The notes under the pieces were generated by a model. The model was not told where the DNA came from, made no database searches, and saw only the letters and a list, made by a program, of their open reading frames with translations. Positions 8,135 to 17,089 of a stretch of DNA of 64,000 bases are shown in pieces. The position numbers and the translations under genes were made by a program. The DNA is from Streptomyces coelicoflavus. GTDB taxonomy: Bacteria > Actinomycetota > Actinomycetes > Streptomycetales > Streptomycetaceae. The stretch is from the NCBI RefSeq assembly GCF_003112555.1, contig NZ_BEWB01000002.1, positions 372,001-436,000 of the forward strand, written 5' to 3'. Numbering within the stretch: the stretch's first letter is position 1; each line of letters starts with the position of its first letter.

Positions 8135-8211
8135 CGGGGTGTGGCGCAGCTTGGTAGCGCGTCCGCTTTGGGAGCGGAAGGCCGTGGGTTCAAATCCCGC
8201 CACCCCGACCA
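8135..8211 (+). tRNA. tRNA-Pro (anticodon TGG)
   Basis: The sequence starts CGGGGTGTGGCGCAG and pairs CGGGGTG with CACCCCG at its end. The anticodon loop TTTGGGA gives TGG, and the T-arm is GTGGGTTCAAATCCCGC. The discriminator A is at 8208 and, unlike the tRNA-Gly and tRNA-Ala genes here, CCA is encoded (8209-8211). Confidence 0.97.
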
Positions 8212-8296
8212 CCATCCGCCGGTCGGTCCGCCGATCCCCCAGGCGGTTCGTCCGTCGGTCGCCCCGGCCTCCCCGACGAGTGCGAGTGATCGCCTT

Positions 8297-8325
8297 TTGG
8301 GCCGTGTAGTCGCTGCCGTTACTAT
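8297..8325 (+). promoter_or_regulatory. Promoter upstream of tig
   Basis: TTGGGC (8297-8302), 17 bases, TACTAT (8320-8325): spacing and hexamers fit the housekeeping sigma factor. A start near 8332 gives a leader of about 107 bases before tig. Confidence 0.55.
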
Positions 8326-8438
8326 GCAAGCTGCACGCCCGTGTGTCTCAGCGTTTGAAGTCTCCGGGCGGCGAAATTTGCCGGACACTCTCTGGTTCCG
8401 GCAGAACCCAAGAAGTCAGCCACCAAGGAGACCGAACC

Positions 8439-9845
8439 GTGAAGAGCGCCGTGGAGACCCTGAACCCGACCCGGGTTCGGCTCACTGTCGAGGTGCCCTT
8501 CGAGGAGCTCAAGGACAGCCTCGACGCGGCGTACAAGAAGATCAACCAGCAGGTCACGGTGAAGGGCTTCCGCAAGGGCAAGATCCCGGCCCGGGTCATC
8601 GACCAGCGGTTCGGCCGCGGTGCGGTTCTGGAGGAGGCGGTCAACGACGCGCTTCCCAAGTTCTACACCGACGCGGTCAACGAGGCCGAGCTGAACCCGC
8701 TCGGCCAGCCCGAGGTCGACATCACGGAGCTGAAGGACGGCGAGACGCTGAACTTCACCGCCGAGGTCGACATCCGCCCCTCCATCGAGATCCCGGACTA
8801 CTCCGGCATCGAGGTCGAGGTCGACGCCGTCGAGGTCACCGACGAGGACGTCGAGAAGTCGGTGGAGCAGCTGCGCGAGCGCTTCGCCTCGACCTCCCCG
8901 GTCGAGCGTGCCGCCGCCGAGGGCGACGTGCTCACGATCGACCTCCAGGCCAAGGTCGACGGCGAGGTCCTCGAGGACGGCGTCGCCGACGGCGTCTCCT
9001 ACACCATCGGCTCCGGCGAGCTGCTGGACGGCATCGACGACGCCGTGAAGGGCCTGGAGGCCGGTGGCGAGGCCACCTTCACCTCCGAGCTCAAGGGCGG
9101 CTCGGCGGCCGGCAAGGAGGCCGAGGTCACCGTCAAGGTCACCCAGGTCGCCGCGCGCGAGCTGCCCGAGCTGGACGACGACTTCGCGCAGCTCGCCTCG
9201 GAGTTCGACACCCTGGAGGAGCTGCAGGCCGACAGCCGCAAGCGCCTCGCCAACATGAAGCAGTACGACCAGGCCACGCAGGCCCAGGAGCGCGTCCTGG
9301 ACAAGCTGCTCGAGCTGGTCGAGGTCCCGGTCCCCGAGAAGCTCCTCGAGGACGAGATCAACACCCGTAAGCACAACCTCGAGCACCACCAGCTCGGCCA
9401 GATGGGTCTCGACCTCGAGAAGTACCTCGAGCTCCAGGGCAAGACCGCCGAGGAGTTCGAGACCGAGACCCGCGAGGCCGCGGTCAAGGGCATCAAGACC
9501 CAGTTCGTCCTCGACGAGCTGGTCAAGCAGGAGAAGCACAACGTCAGCCAGGAAGAGCTGACCGAGCACCTCATGCGCCGCGCCGCGTCCTCCGGCATGT
9601 CCCCCGACCAGTTCGCCCAGGCCGTCGTCGAGCAGGGCCAGGTCCCGCTCCTCGTCGGCGAGGTCGCCCGCGGCAAGGCCCTGGCCTCCGTGGTCGAGAA
9701 GGCCACGGTCAAGGACACCAACGGCGAGGTCGTCGACCTGGACGACGAGGAGGACGAGGAGACGGAGGCCGCCGAGGCCCCCGCCACCGAGGCCGCCGAC
9801 GCCGAGAAGGCCGACGACAAGGCCGAGGAGAAGACCGAGGGCTGA
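8439..9845 (+). CDS. tig: Trigger factor (ribosome-bound chaperone, prolyl isomerase)
   Basis: ATP-independent chaperone that docks at the ribosomal exit tunnel through protein L23, shields nascent chains and has peptidyl-prolyl isomerase activity. The 468-residue protein contains the ribosome-docking signature GFRKGKIP at residues 44-51 in the N-terminal domain, an FKBP-type isomerase domain at about 150-240 ([20 protein letters not shown]), and a helical C-terminal chaperone domain. It ends in a long acidic, alanine-rich tail ([20 protein letters not shown]...), longer than in E. coli and common in actinomycetes. GTG at 8439 is chosen because AAGGAG lies eight bases upstream. A strong terminator follows, and the Clp protease genes come next. 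Confidence 0.97.
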   Translation: MKSAVETLNPTRVRLTVEVPFEELKDSLDAAYKKINQQVTVKGFRKGKIPARVIDQRFGRGAVLEEAVNDALPKFYTDAVNEAELNPLGQPEVDITELKDGETLNFTAEVDIRPSIEIPDYSGIEVEVDAVEVTDEDVEKSVEQLRERFASTSPVERAAAEGDVLTIDLQAKVDGEVLEDGVADGVSYTIGSGELLDGIDDAVKGLEAGGEATFTSELKGGSAAGKEAEVTVKVTQVAARELPELDDDFAQLASEFDTLEELQADSRKRLANMKQYDQATQAQERVLDKLLELVEVPVPEKLLEDEINTRKHNLEHHQLGQMGLDLEKYLELQGKTAEEFETETREAAVKGIKTQFVLDELVKQEKHNVSQEELTEHLMRRAASSGMSPDQFAQAVVEQGQVPLLVGEVARGKALASVVEKATVKDTNGEVVDLDDEEDEETEAAEAPATEAADAEKADDKAEEKTEG

Positions 9846-9877
9846 TCCCCTCGCGCCGTCCCCGACGGATGTGAAAC

Positions 9878-9910
9878 GGGCCCCGGACGTTCCGACGCCG
9901 GGGCCCTTTC
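9878..9910 (+). terminator. Rho-independent terminator of tig
   Basis: GGGCCCCGG pairs with CCGGGGCCC (9898-9906) around an 11-base loop and is followed by TTTCGCTT, 33 bases after the tig stop. Confidence 0.85.
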
Positions 9911-9933
9911 GCTTACGGCTGGACAGCACTGCA

Positions 9934-9969
9934 AGGGGCGCGGGGACCTGCGCGACCAGCCACAGACGG
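9934..9969 (+). repeat. Dispersed intergenic repeat, copy 1
   Basis: A 36-base sequence of the type AGGGGCGCGGGGAMCTGCGC followed by GACCRGCCACA and ACGG. It nearly matches the copy at 16904-16938. Both follow a terminator hairpin. Confidence 0.7.
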
Positions 9970-10033
9970 CCCGCGGCCCGGGAACCGGCAGATCCGCTAC
10001 GGCGGTGGGGATCCGCGCACCCCGCGGAGCGCT

Positions 10034-10048
10034 ACGCCCCCGGCGAAC
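10034..10048 (+). promoter_or_regulatory. Candidate ClgR operator upstream of clpP1
   Basis: The 15 bases read A, CGCCCCCGGCG, AAC. They fit the actinobacterial ClgR pattern CGCYNANRGCGWWS except for C instead of the central A. They lie about 40 bases before a TAGGGT box (10087-10092). In Streptomyces and Corynebacterium, ClgR activates clp genes; binding here is inferred. Confidence 0.45.
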
Positions 10049-10148
10049 ACCCGCAGAACCGGGATGGCACCGGAGGGTCACCGCGTTAGGGTCCATGAAT
10101 ACGAGGGCAGGGGAGTCCCCGAAAGCGGCTCCAGCCCCGCAGGGAAAC

Positions 10149-10808
10149 GTGAGACGGCCCGGCGCCGTCGTAAGACGAGCAGGTGGATACGTGACGAATC
10201 TGATGCCCTCAGCCGCCGGCGAGCCCTCCATCGGTGGCGGCCTCGGCGACCAGGTCTACAACCGACTGCTCGGCGAGCGGATCATCTTCCTCGGCCAGCC
10301 GGTCGACGACGACATCGCCAACAAGATCACCGCACAGCTGCTGCTCCTTGCCGCCGACCCGGACAAGGACATCTTCCTGTACATCAACAGCCCGGGCGGT
10401 TCGATCACGGCCGGTATGGCGATCTACGACACCATGCAGTACATCAAGAACGACGTGGTGACGATCGCGATGGGTCTCGCGGCCTCCATGGGGCAGTTCC
10501 TGCTCAGCGCGGGCACCCCCGGCAAGCGCTTCGCGCTGCCGAACGCCGAGATCCTCATCCACCAGCCCTCCGCCGGCCTCGCCGGTTCGGCCTCGGACAT
10601 CAAGATCCACGCCGAGCGGCTGCTGCACACCAAGAAGCGCATGGCCGAGCTGACCTCTCAGCACACCGGCCAGTCGGTCGAGCAGATCACCCGCGACTCG
10701 GACCGCGACCGCTGGTTCGACGCGTTCGAGGCCAAGGAGTACGGCCTCGTCGACGACGTCATCACCACGGCCGCCGGCATGCCGGGCGGCGGTGGCACGG
10801 GCGCCTGA
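10149..10808 (+). CDS. clpP1: ClpP1, ATP-dependent protease proteolytic subunit
   Basis: Serine peptidase subunit that assembles into the barrel-shaped ClpP complex with ClpP2 and degrades substrates delivered by ClpX or ClpC. The catalytic Ser lies in [14 protein letters not shown], the His in [10 protein letters not shown], and the Asp in the following helix region (DSDRDRWF). [19 protein letters not shown] is the family signature. The start is uncertain: GTG at 10149 gives 219 residues, the length I recall for S. coelicolor ClpP1; GTG at 10191 ([11 protein letters not shown]) gives 205 and has AGGTGG just upstream; ATG at 10095 is also in frame. The N-terminal propeptide of ClpP is removed on maturation, so this affects the precursor only. 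clpP2 follows after 51 bases. Confidence 0.96.
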   Translation: MRRPGAVVRRAGGYVTNLMPSAAGEPSIGGGLGDQVYNRLLGERIIFLGQPVDDDIANKITAQLLLLAADPDKDIFLYINSPGGSITAGMAIYDTMQYIKNDVVTIAMGLAASMGQFLLSAGTPGKRFALPNAEILIHQPSAGLAGSASDIKIHAERLLHTKKRMAELTSQHTGQSVEQITRDSDRDRWFDAFEAKEYGLVDDVITTAAGMPGGGGTGA

Positions 10809-10859
10809 GCCAATCCCCCGCCCCGAGCCGACCGCCTCAGCCCCTTTACAGGAGACACT

Positions 10860-11540
10860 GTGAACGACTTCCCCGGCAGCGGCCTGTACGACCGCTCGCG
10901 TGCCGAGTACACCGGCCCGTCCGCCGAGTCCCGCTACGTCATCCCGCGCTTCGTCGAGCGCACCTCGCAGGGCGTGCGCGAGTACGACCCGTACGCGAAG
11001 CTCTTCGAGGAGCGCGTGATCTTCCTCGGCGTGCAGATCGACGACGCCTCGGCCAACGACGTCATGGCGCAGCTGCTGTGCCTGGAGTCGATGGACCCCG
11101 ACCGGGACATCTCGATCTACATCAACAGCCCCGGCGGCTCCTTCACCGCGCTCACGGCCATCTACGACACGATGCAGTACGTGAAGCCGGACATCCAGAC
11201 GGTGTGCATGGGCCAGGCCGCCTCCGCCGCCGCCGTCCTGCTGGCCGCCGGTACGCCCGGCAAGCGCATGGCGCTGCCGAACGCCCGCGTCCTGATCCAC
11301 CAGCCGTACAGCGAGACCGGCCGCGGCCAGGTCTCCGACCTGGAGATCGCCGCCAACGAGATCCTGCGGATGCGCTCGCAGCTGGAGGAGATGCTGGCCA
11401 AGCACTCCACCACGCCGGTCGAGAAGATCCGCGAGGACATCGAGCGCGACAAGATCCTCACGGCCGAGGACTCGCTGGCCTACGGCCTGATCGACCAGAT
11501 CATCACCACCCGGAAGATGGACAACTCCTCTCTCCGCTAG
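10860..11540 (+). CDS. clpP2: ClpP2, ATP-dependent protease proteolytic subunit
   Basis: Second ClpP subunit; actinobacterial ClpP1 and ClpP2 form a mixed double ring that is active as a heterocomplex. The 226-residue protein has the catalytic Ser in [14 protein letters not shown], His in [11 protein letters not shown], Asp in the IREDIERD helix, and the signature [18 protein letters not shown]. Its N-terminus is longer than ClpP1's and holds [20 protein letters not shown], a typical ClpP2 propeptide region. GTG at 10860 has AGGAG five bases upstream. It is co-directional with clpP1 and probably in the same operon. A long hairpin separates it from clpX, suggesting that clpX has its own expression. 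Confidence 0.96.
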   Translation: MNDFPGSGLYDRSRAEYTGPSAESRYVIPRFVERTSQGVREYDPYAKLFEERVIFLGVQIDDASANDVMAQLLCLESMDPDRDISIYINSPGGSFTALTAIYDTMQYVKPDIQTVCMGQAASAAAVLLAAGTPGKRMALPNARVLIHQPYSETGRGQVSDLEIAANEILRMRSQLEEMLAKHSTTPVEKIREDIERDKILTAEDSLAYGLIDQIITTRKMDNSSLR

Positions 11541-11565
11541 GCGGGAGGCTGTATCGTCTGCCGCT

Positions 11566-11613
11566 CCTTGGCACGGTTTGACGCGATTCACGTCAAAGGG
11601 AACCGTGCCAAGG
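11566..11613 (+). terminator. Long stem-loop between clpP2 and clpX
   Basis: CCTTGGCACGGTTTGACG pairs with its complement at 11591-11613 with only a three-G bulge (11598-11600) and a seven-base loop. There is no T-run, so it may be an RNA-processing or regulatory structure rather than a simple terminator. Confidence 0.6.
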
Positions 11614-11731
11614 GGGGCCCGGACGAGGGGCCCGGCAAGGTACCGTCGGACATAAGGCAGCACCAGGAGTCCGCTGCGCGTTGACGCGACGTCGACGTCC
11701 AGGAGTCTCCCAGGCGAAGGGGAAGCACACC

Positions 11732-13018
11732 GTGGCACGCATCGGTGACGGCGGCGATCTGCTCAAGTGCTCGTTCTGCGGGAAGAGCCAGAAGCAGGTC
11801 AAGAAGCTCATCGCAGGGCCCGGTGTGTACATCTGCGACGAGTGCATCGACCTCTGCAACGAGATCATCGAGGAAGAGCTGGCGGAGACCAGCGAGGTCC
11901 GCTGGGAGGAGCTCCCGAAGCCCCGCGAGATCTACGAGTTCCTCGAGAGCTACGTGGTCGGCCAGGAGGCGGCCAAGAAGGCGCTCTCCGTCGCGGTGTA
12001 CAACCACTACAAGCGGGTCCAGGCCGGCGAGAACGGCGGCGCCCAGGGCCGCGAGGACGCCATCGAGCTGGCGAAGTCCAACATCCTCCTGCTGGGGCCC
12101 ACGGGTTCCGGCAAGACCCTCCTCGCCCAGACCCTCGCCCGCATGCTGAACGTCCCGTTCGCGATCGCCGACGCCACGGCGCTCACCGAGGCGGGGTACG
12201 TCGGCGAGGACGTCGAGAACATCCTGCTGAAGCTGATCCAGGCCGCGGACTACGACGTCAAGAAGGCCGAGACCGGGATCATCTACATCGACGAGATCGA
12301 CAAGGTCGCGCGGAAGAGTGAAAACCCCTCCATCACCCGCGACGTGTCGGGCGAGGGCGTCCAGCAGGCCCTGCTGAAGATCCTCGAGGGCACCACGGCC
12401 TCGGTCCCGCCGCAGGGCGGACGCAAGCACCCGCACCAGGAGTTCATCCAGATCGACACGACGAACGTCCTGTTCATCGTGGGCGGCGCCTTCGCGGGCC
12501 TGGAGAAGATCATCGAGGGCCGCGCGGGTGCCAAGGGCATCGGCTTCGGCGCGCAGATCCGCTCCAAGCGGGAGATCGAGTCCAAGGACCAGTTCGAGCA
12601 GGTCATGCCGGAGGACCTGGTCAAGTTCGGCATGATCCCCGAGTTCATCGGCCGGCTGCCCGTCATCACCTCCGTCCACAACCTCGACCGCGAGGCGCTC
12701 CTCCAGATCCTGGTCGAGCCGCGCAACGCGCTCGTCAAGCAGTACGAGCGCCTCTTCGAACTCGACGGCGTCGAGCTGGACTTCGAGCGCGAGGCCCTGG
12801 AGGCCATCGCCGACCAGGCCATCCTCCGCCAGACCGGCGCGCGCGGCCTGCGCGCCATCATGGAGGAAGTCCTCCAGGGCGTGATGTACGAGGTCCCGTC
12901 CCGCAAGGACGTGGCCCGCGTCGTCATCACGGCGGACGTGGTCCTCTCCAACGTCAACCCGACGCTCATTCCCCGGGATTCGCGGGGCCGCGGCTCGGGC
13001 GAGCAGAAGACGGCGTAG
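11732..13018 (+). CDS. clpX: ClpX, ATP-dependent unfoldase of the Clp protease
   Basis: AAA+ unfoldase that recognises tagged substrates and threads them into ClpP. The 428-residue protein begins with the C4 zinc-binding domain (CSFCGK, then CDECIDLC, residues about 13-40), followed by Walker A GPTGSGKT (about 118-125), Walker [10 protein letters not shown], and the pore-loop and sensor regions ([29 protein letters not shown]). GTG at 11732 is chosen because it puts the zinc domain at its usual distance from the N-terminus ([18 protein letters not shown]) and has GAAGGGGAAG upstream. A perfect terminator follows the gene. Confidence 0.98.
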   Translation: MARIGDGGDLLKCSFCGKSQKQVKKLIAGPGVYICDECIDLCNEIIEEELAETSEVRWEELPKPREIYEFLESYVVGQEAAKKALSVAVYNHYKRVQAGENGGAQGREDAIELAKSNILLLGPTGSGKTLLAQTLARMLNVPFAIADATALTEAGYVGEDVENILLKLIQAADYDVKKAETGIIYIDEIDKVARKSENPSITRDVSGEGVQQALLKILEGTTASVPPQGGRKHPHQEFIQIDTTNVLFIVGGAFAGLEKIIEGRAGAKGIGFGAQIRSKREIESKDQFEQVMPEDLVKFGMIPEFIGRLPVITSVHNLDREALLQILVEPRNALVKQYERLFELDGVELDFEREALEAIADQAILRQTGARGLRAIMEEVLQGVMYEVPSRKDVARVVITADVVLSNVNPTLIPRDSRGRGSGEQKTA

Positions 13019-13039
13019 CCGCACCGTACGCACACACGT

Positions 13040-13071
13040 GAAGGGGCCCGGTCGAGTGACCGGGCCCCTTC
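13040..13071. terminator. Bidirectional terminator between clpX and a convergent gene
   Basis: A perfect 14-bp stem (GAAGGGGCCCGGTC and its complement) with the loop GAGT. It lies between the convergent clpX and the minus-strand membrane protein gene. Confidence 0.9.
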
Positions 13072-13091
13072 CACGTTGTCGCGCGTTCGCG

Positions 13092-14081
13092 TCAGGCCTT
13101 GACGCGAACTTCCTTGCGGAGCTTGGCGGTGATCTCGGCCGCCTTGTCCGGGTCACCGCTCTTGCCTGCGGCGATGTCCAGGATGTCCATCGGCATGACC
13201 CAGCCCAGCGTGCTGTGGTCACCCCAGATGCAGTACGTCATGTTCATCTTCTTGGGCTCGTTGGCGCCGCCGCTGGAGTTGTCGACCTCCGCCTGCTGGC
13301 ACTTGATGATGGCGCCCTCCAGGGAGTCCGGCTTGTACTCCTTCGGCTCGCCCTGCAGCGTGACGTCCTCGTCGTCGCCGCCCTTCTCGCTTTCCTTCTT
13401 CATGTGGGCGAACATCGCGTCGACGGCCGCCTCGGGGTCGTCGATGGTGCCGTAGACACCGGCGAACATCATCTGCTTGCTCGCCAGCGGGTTGTCCTTG
13501 TTCTCCGCGGTGTACGAGGCGCTGACGTCCTTGGCGTCCTTCACCCCCCAGGACTCGGCGTCCTTCAGATCGCTCTCGTCCATGGTGCCGCTGTCGCTCT
13601 CGCCCTTCGTGTACTCACCGAGCACCGTGGCCGGAGTCGTCAGCTTGTGCGGCCCGTCGTCGGCGATGTCCGAGCCGCCGCCGCTCCCGCTGCCGCCGAA
13701 CACGAAGTACGCGCCCACGCCGATCGCCGCCACGACGGCGACCGCTCCGATGATCAGGCCGGTCTTCTTGCCGCCGCCGCCCGCCGCCGGGGGCTGCGGC
13801 ATGCCGTAGGGCTGCTGGCCGTACGGCGGCTGCTGACCGTAAGGGGCCTGCTGGCCGTAGCCGGGCTGCTGGCCGTACGGCGGAGTCTGCGGCGGGACGC
13901 CGCCCTGCTGGGACTGCTGCGGGTAGCCGTAGCCCGGCTGCTGCGGGGGAGGGGTCTGCTGGGGGTAGCCGTAGCCGGGCTGGGGGGCCTGCGGCGGTTG
14001 CTGGCCGTACGGACCCGGCTGGCCGTACGGTCCGGGCTGCTGGGGCTGCCCGCCGTACGGGCCCGGCTGGTTGTGACTCAT
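13092..14081 (-). CDS. Single-span membrane protein with Pro/Gln/Gly/Tyr-rich cytoplasmic tail
   Basis: A 329-residue predicted membrane protein of unknown function. Residues 1 to about 110 are a low-complexity tail built from PYGQQ, PQQPGYGYPQ and similar units, then a short basic KK, one transmembrane segment (GLIIGAVAVVAAIGVGAYFVF), a GSGSGGG linker, and an extracytoplasmic C-terminal domain of about 180 residues with conserved-looking VLGEYTKGESD, MFAGVYGTIDDP and CIWGDHSTLGWVM. Proteins of this layout are common in actinomycetes. ATG at 14081 is preferred over the ATG at 14118-14120 because GAGGGGGA lies eight bases upstream. It is transcribed away from valS and converges on clpX. The outer domain has two Cys residues that could bond. 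Confidence 0.8.
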   Translation of the reverse strand: MSHNQPGPYGGQPQQPGPYGQPGPYGQQPPQAPQPGYGYPQQTPPPQQPGYGYPQQSQQGGVPPQTPPYGQQPGYGQQAPYGQQPPYGQQPYGMPQPPAAGGGGKKTGLIIGAVAVVAAIGVGAYFVFGGSGSGGGSDIADDGPHKLTTPATVLGEYTKGESDSGTMDESDLKDAESWGVKDAKDVSASYTAENKDNPLASKQMMFAGVYGTIDDPEAAVDAMFAHMKKESEKGGDDEDVTLQGEPKEYKPDSLEGAIIKCQQAEVDNSSGGANEPKKMNMTYCIWGDHSTLGWVMPMDILDIAAGKSGDPDKAAEITAKLRKEVRVKA

Positions 14082-14205
14082 TCGGGGTTCCCCCTCAGAT
14101 GCTTTACGTGGTTCTGACATCCTGACTCAGGCCCGGCGGGCGCAGGTCACCGGGGGCCGCACCGTTACAGAAGAAACGCGTTTCGGGACAGGGCCGTGAC
14201 GCCCG

Positions 14206-14211
14206 TAAACT
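14206..14211 (+). promoter_or_regulatory. -10 box of a leaderless valS promoter
   Basis: TAAACT ends seven bases before the GTG start at 14219. No Shine-Dalgarno is possible in the gap. Confidence 0.6.
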
Positions 14212-14218
14212 GACCCCC

Positions 14219-16843
14219 GTGACCGAGAACTCTCAGCAGCCGCAGCCCGCACCCAGCACCGAACTGCCGACCCAGTACACGCCGGCCGAGGTAGAGGGGC
14301 AGCTGTACGAGCGCTGGGTAGAACGGGGTTACTTCGAGGCCGACGCGAAGAGCGACAAGCCGCCGTACACCGTCGTCATCCCGCCGCCGAACGTCACGGG
14401 CAGCCTGCACCTCGGGCACGCCTTCGAGCACACGCTCATCGACGCCCTGACCCGCCGCAAGCGCATGCAGGGCTACGAGACGCTGTGGCAGCCCGGCATG
14501 GACCACGCCGGCATCGCCACGCAGAACGTCGTCGAGCGCGAGCTGGGCAAGGAGGGCAAGTCCCGGCACGACCTCGGCCGGGAGGCCTTCGTCGAGCGCG
14601 TCTGGCAGTGGAAGAGCGAGTCCGGCGGGCAGATCAGCGGCCAGATGCGCCGTCTGGGAGACGGCGTCGCGTGGTCGCGTGAGCGGTTCACCATGGACGA
14701 GGGGCTCTCCCAGGCCGTCCAGACCATCTTCAAGCGGCTCTACGACGACGAGCTGATCTACCGCGCCGAGCGCATCATCAACTGGTGCCCGCGCTGCCTG
14801 ACCGCGATCTCCGACATCGAGGTCGAGTACCAGGACGACGACGGCGAGCTGGTCTCCATGAAGTACGGGGAGGGCGACGAGACCATCGTCGTCGCCACCA
14901 CCCGCGCGGAGACGATGCTCGGCGACACCGCCGTCGCCGTCCACCCCGAGGACGAGCGCTACAAGCACCTGGTCGGCAAGCTCATCAAGCTGCCGCTGAC
15001 CGACCGCTCCATCCCGGTCGTCGCCGACGAGCACGTCGACCCCGAGTTCGGCACCGGCGCCGTCAAGGTGACGCCCGCCCACGACCCGAACGACTTCGAG
15101 ATCGGCCAGCGGCACGGCCTGCCCGCCATCGCCGTGATGGACGAGCACGCCGTCATCACCGCCCACGGCCCCTTCCAGGGCCAGGACCGGCTCGAGGCCC
15201 GCTCCGCCATCGTCGCCGCGCTGCGCGCCGAGGGCCGGATCGTCGCCGAGAAGCGGCCCTACGTCCACTCCGTCGGCCACTGCTCGCGCTGCAAGACCAC
15301 CATCGAGCCGCGCCTGTCCATGCAGTGGTGGGTCAAGGTCGGCCCGCTGGCCAAGGCCGCCGGGGACGCCGTCCGCGACGGCAAGGTCAAGATCCACCCG
15401 CAGGAGATGGAGAAGCGGTACTTCGACTGGGTCGACAACCTCCACGACTGGTGCATCTCGCGCCAGCTGTGGTGGGGCCACCGCATCCCCGTCTGGTACG
15501 GGCCGAACGGTGAGGTCGTCTGCGTCGGCCCCGACGAGGAGCCGCCGACCGGCGAGGGCTGGTACCAGGACTCCGACGTCCTGGACACCTGGTTCTCCTC
15601 CGGCCTGTGGCCCTTCTCCACGCTGGGCTGGCCCGAGCAGACCGAGTCGCTCGCGAAGTTCTACCCGAACTCGGTCCTGGTCACCGGCTACGACATCCTC
15701 TTCTTCTGGGTCGCCCGGATGATGATGTTCGGCCTCTACGCGATGGACGGCACCCCGCCGTTCCACACCATCGCCCTGCACGGCATGGTCCGTGACCAGA
15801 ACGGCAAGAAGATGTCCAAGTCCTTCGGGAACGTCGTGAACCCGCTGGACTGGATGGACAAGTACGGCTCCGACGCCCTCCGCTTCACCCTCGCGCGCGG
15901 CGCCAACCCGGGCGTCGACGTCCCGATCGGCGAGGACTGGGTCCAGGGCTCGCGGAACTTCGCCAACAAGATCTGGAACGCCACCCGCTTCGCGCTGATG
16001 AACGGCGCGACGGTGGACGGCCCGCTGCCGGACGCGTCGAGGATGTCCTCGACCGACCGCTGGATCCTCTCCCGCCTGAACTCGGTGGTCGCCGAGGTCG
16101 ACGCGTACTACGAGGACTACCAGTTCGCGAAGCTCTCGGACGCCCTGTTCCACTTCGCCTGGGACGAGGTCTTCGACTGGTACGTCGAGCTGTCCAAGAC
16201 CACCTTCCAGGCGGGCGGCGAGGCGGCCGAGGTCTCGAAGCGGGTCCTGGGCGAGGTCCTGGACGTGACGCTGCGTCTCCTCCACCCGGTCGTCCCCTTC
16301 GTCACCGAGACGCTGTGGACGACGCTCACGGGTGGCGAGTCGGTCGTCATCGCCGAGTGGCCGTCCGACTCCGGGTTCCGGGACGCCGCCGCCGAGCGGG
16401 AGATCGAGACCGTCCAGTCCGTCATCACCGAGGTCCGCCGCTTCCGTGCCGACCAGGGGCTCCAGCCCGGCCAGCGGGTGCCGGCCCGGCTGACCCTCGC
16501 GGGCAGCGCGCTCGCGGCCCACGAGGCGGCCGTCCGCCAGCTGCTGCGGCTCCAGCCGGAGGGCGACGCCTTCACGGCGACGGCCACGCTGCCGGTCGCG
16601 GGCGTCGAGGTGGCCCTCGACCTCTCCGGGGTCATCGACTTCGCCGCCGAGCGCAAGCGGCTGGCGAAGGACCTCGCGGCGGCCGAGAAGGAGAAGGCCC
16701 AGGCGAACGCCAAGCTCGGCAACGAGGCGTTCCTGGTGAAGGCGCCGGACCAGGTCGTCGACAAGATCCGCGGCCGCCTCGCCAAGGCGGACGAGGACAT
16801 CGCCCGCATCACCGCCCAGCTGGAGAAGCTGCCGGAGGCGTAG
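14219..16843 (+). CDS. valS: Valyl-tRNA synthetase
   Basis: Class Ia aminoacyl-tRNA synthetase charging tRNA-Val. The 874-residue length is standard. The HIGH-type motif appears as [10 protein letters not shown] near residue 64 and the KMSKS loop as [10 protein letters not shown] near residue 530. Between them is the CP1 editing domain that hydrolyses Thr-tRNA-Val. The C-terminus (about 810-874) is the coiled-coil arm of ValRS, rich in Lys, Glu and Ala ([20 protein letters not shown]), that binds the tRNA. The start codon is GTG at 14219, with no ribosome site but a TAAACT box seven bases upstream, so a leaderless mRNA is likely. There is no T-box-like leader. A strong terminator follows. Confidence 0.98.
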   Translation: MTENSQQPQPAPSTELPTQYTPAEVEGQLYERWVERGYFEADAKSDKPPYTVVIPPPNVTGSLHLGHAFEHTLIDALTRRKRMQGYETLWQPGMDHAGIATQNVVERELGKEGKSRHDLGREAFVERVWQWKSESGGQISGQMRRLGDGVAWSRERFTMDEGLSQAVQTIFKRLYDDELIYRAERIINWCPRCLTAISDIEVEYQDDDGELVSMKYGEGDETIVVATTRAETMLGDTAVAVHPEDERYKHLVGKLIKLPLTDRSIPVVADEHVDPEFGTGAVKVTPAHDPNDFEIGQRHGLPAIAVMDEHAVITAHGPFQGQDRLEARSAIVAALRAEGRIVAEKRPYVHSVGHCSRCKTTIEPRLSMQWWVKVGPLAKAAGDAVRDGKVKIHPQEMEKRYFDWVDNLHDWCISRQLWWGHRIPVWYGPNGEVVCVGPDEEPPTGEGWYQDSDVLDTWFSSGLWPFSTLGWPEQTESLAKFYPNSVLVTGYDILFFWVARMMMFGLYAMDGTPPFHTIALHGMVRDQNGKKMSKSFGNVVNPLDWMDKYGSDALRFTLARGANPGVDVPIGEDWVQGSRNFANKIWNATRFALMNGATVDGPLPDASRMSSTDRWILSRLNSVVAEVDAYYEDYQFAKLSDALFHFAWDEVFDWYVELSKTTFQAGGEAAEVSKRVLGEVLDVTLRLLHPVVPFVTETLWTTLTGGESVVIAEWPSDSGFRDAAAEREIETVQSVITEVRRFRADQGLQPGQRVPARLTLAGSALAAHEAAVRQLLRLQPEGDAFTATATLPVAGVEVALDLSGVIDFAAERKRLAKDLAAAEKEKAQANAKLGNEAFLVKAPDQVVDKIRGRLAKADEDIARITAQLEKLPEA

Positions 16844-16861
16844 GTGCCGTTACGTCAAGAA

Positions 16862-16892
16862 GGCCCCCGGTACCGTGCTGGCGCCGGGGGCC
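16862..16892 (+). terminator. Terminator of valS
   Basis: GGCCCCCGG pairs with CCGGGGGCC (16884-16892) around a 13-base loop, 18 bases after the valS stop. Confidence 0.8.
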
Positions 16893-16903
16893 GTCACTTG
16901 CCC

Positions 16904-16938
16904 AGGGGCGCGGGGAACTGCGCGACCGGCCACAACGG
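16904..16938 (+). repeat. Dispersed intergenic repeat, copy 2
   Basis: A 35-base sequence matching the copy at 9934-9969 with two substitutions and one indel. It again lies just after a terminator hairpin. Confidence 0.7.
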
Positions 16939-17077
16939 CGCCGCACTCGCCGCGAGACCTCAACCACCCCATTCCGTCGGCGCCCCGGGAGGCAGTCGCG
17001 CAGCCCGGCGCTGACGGGGTGCCGCCGCGCCCACCCGTGCCGCCCCAGCGGCACGACTGCCCGCAGCGGCGGGTACG

Positions 17078-17083
17078 TAGACT
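17078..17083 (+). promoter_or_regulatory. -10 box of a leaderless folC promoter
   Basis: TAGACT ends six bases before the GTG at 17090. Confidence 0.6.
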
Positions 17084-17089
17084 GTCCCC

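Noticed and set aside
13040..13071. Hairpin after clpX considered as an attachment or inversion site
   Set aside because: It is a perfect terminator-like stem with a four-base loop between convergent genes, with no neighbouring recombinase or second copy.
14119..14219. T-box or other riboswitch upstream of valS
   Set aside because: The valS start directly follows a -10 box, so no leader RNA exists to hold such an element.
14165..16522. Long open frame antisense to valS (785 codons)
   Set aside because: Antisense frames of this length are expected in GC-rich coding DNA; the valS sense frame has all synthetase motifs and the antisense product has none.
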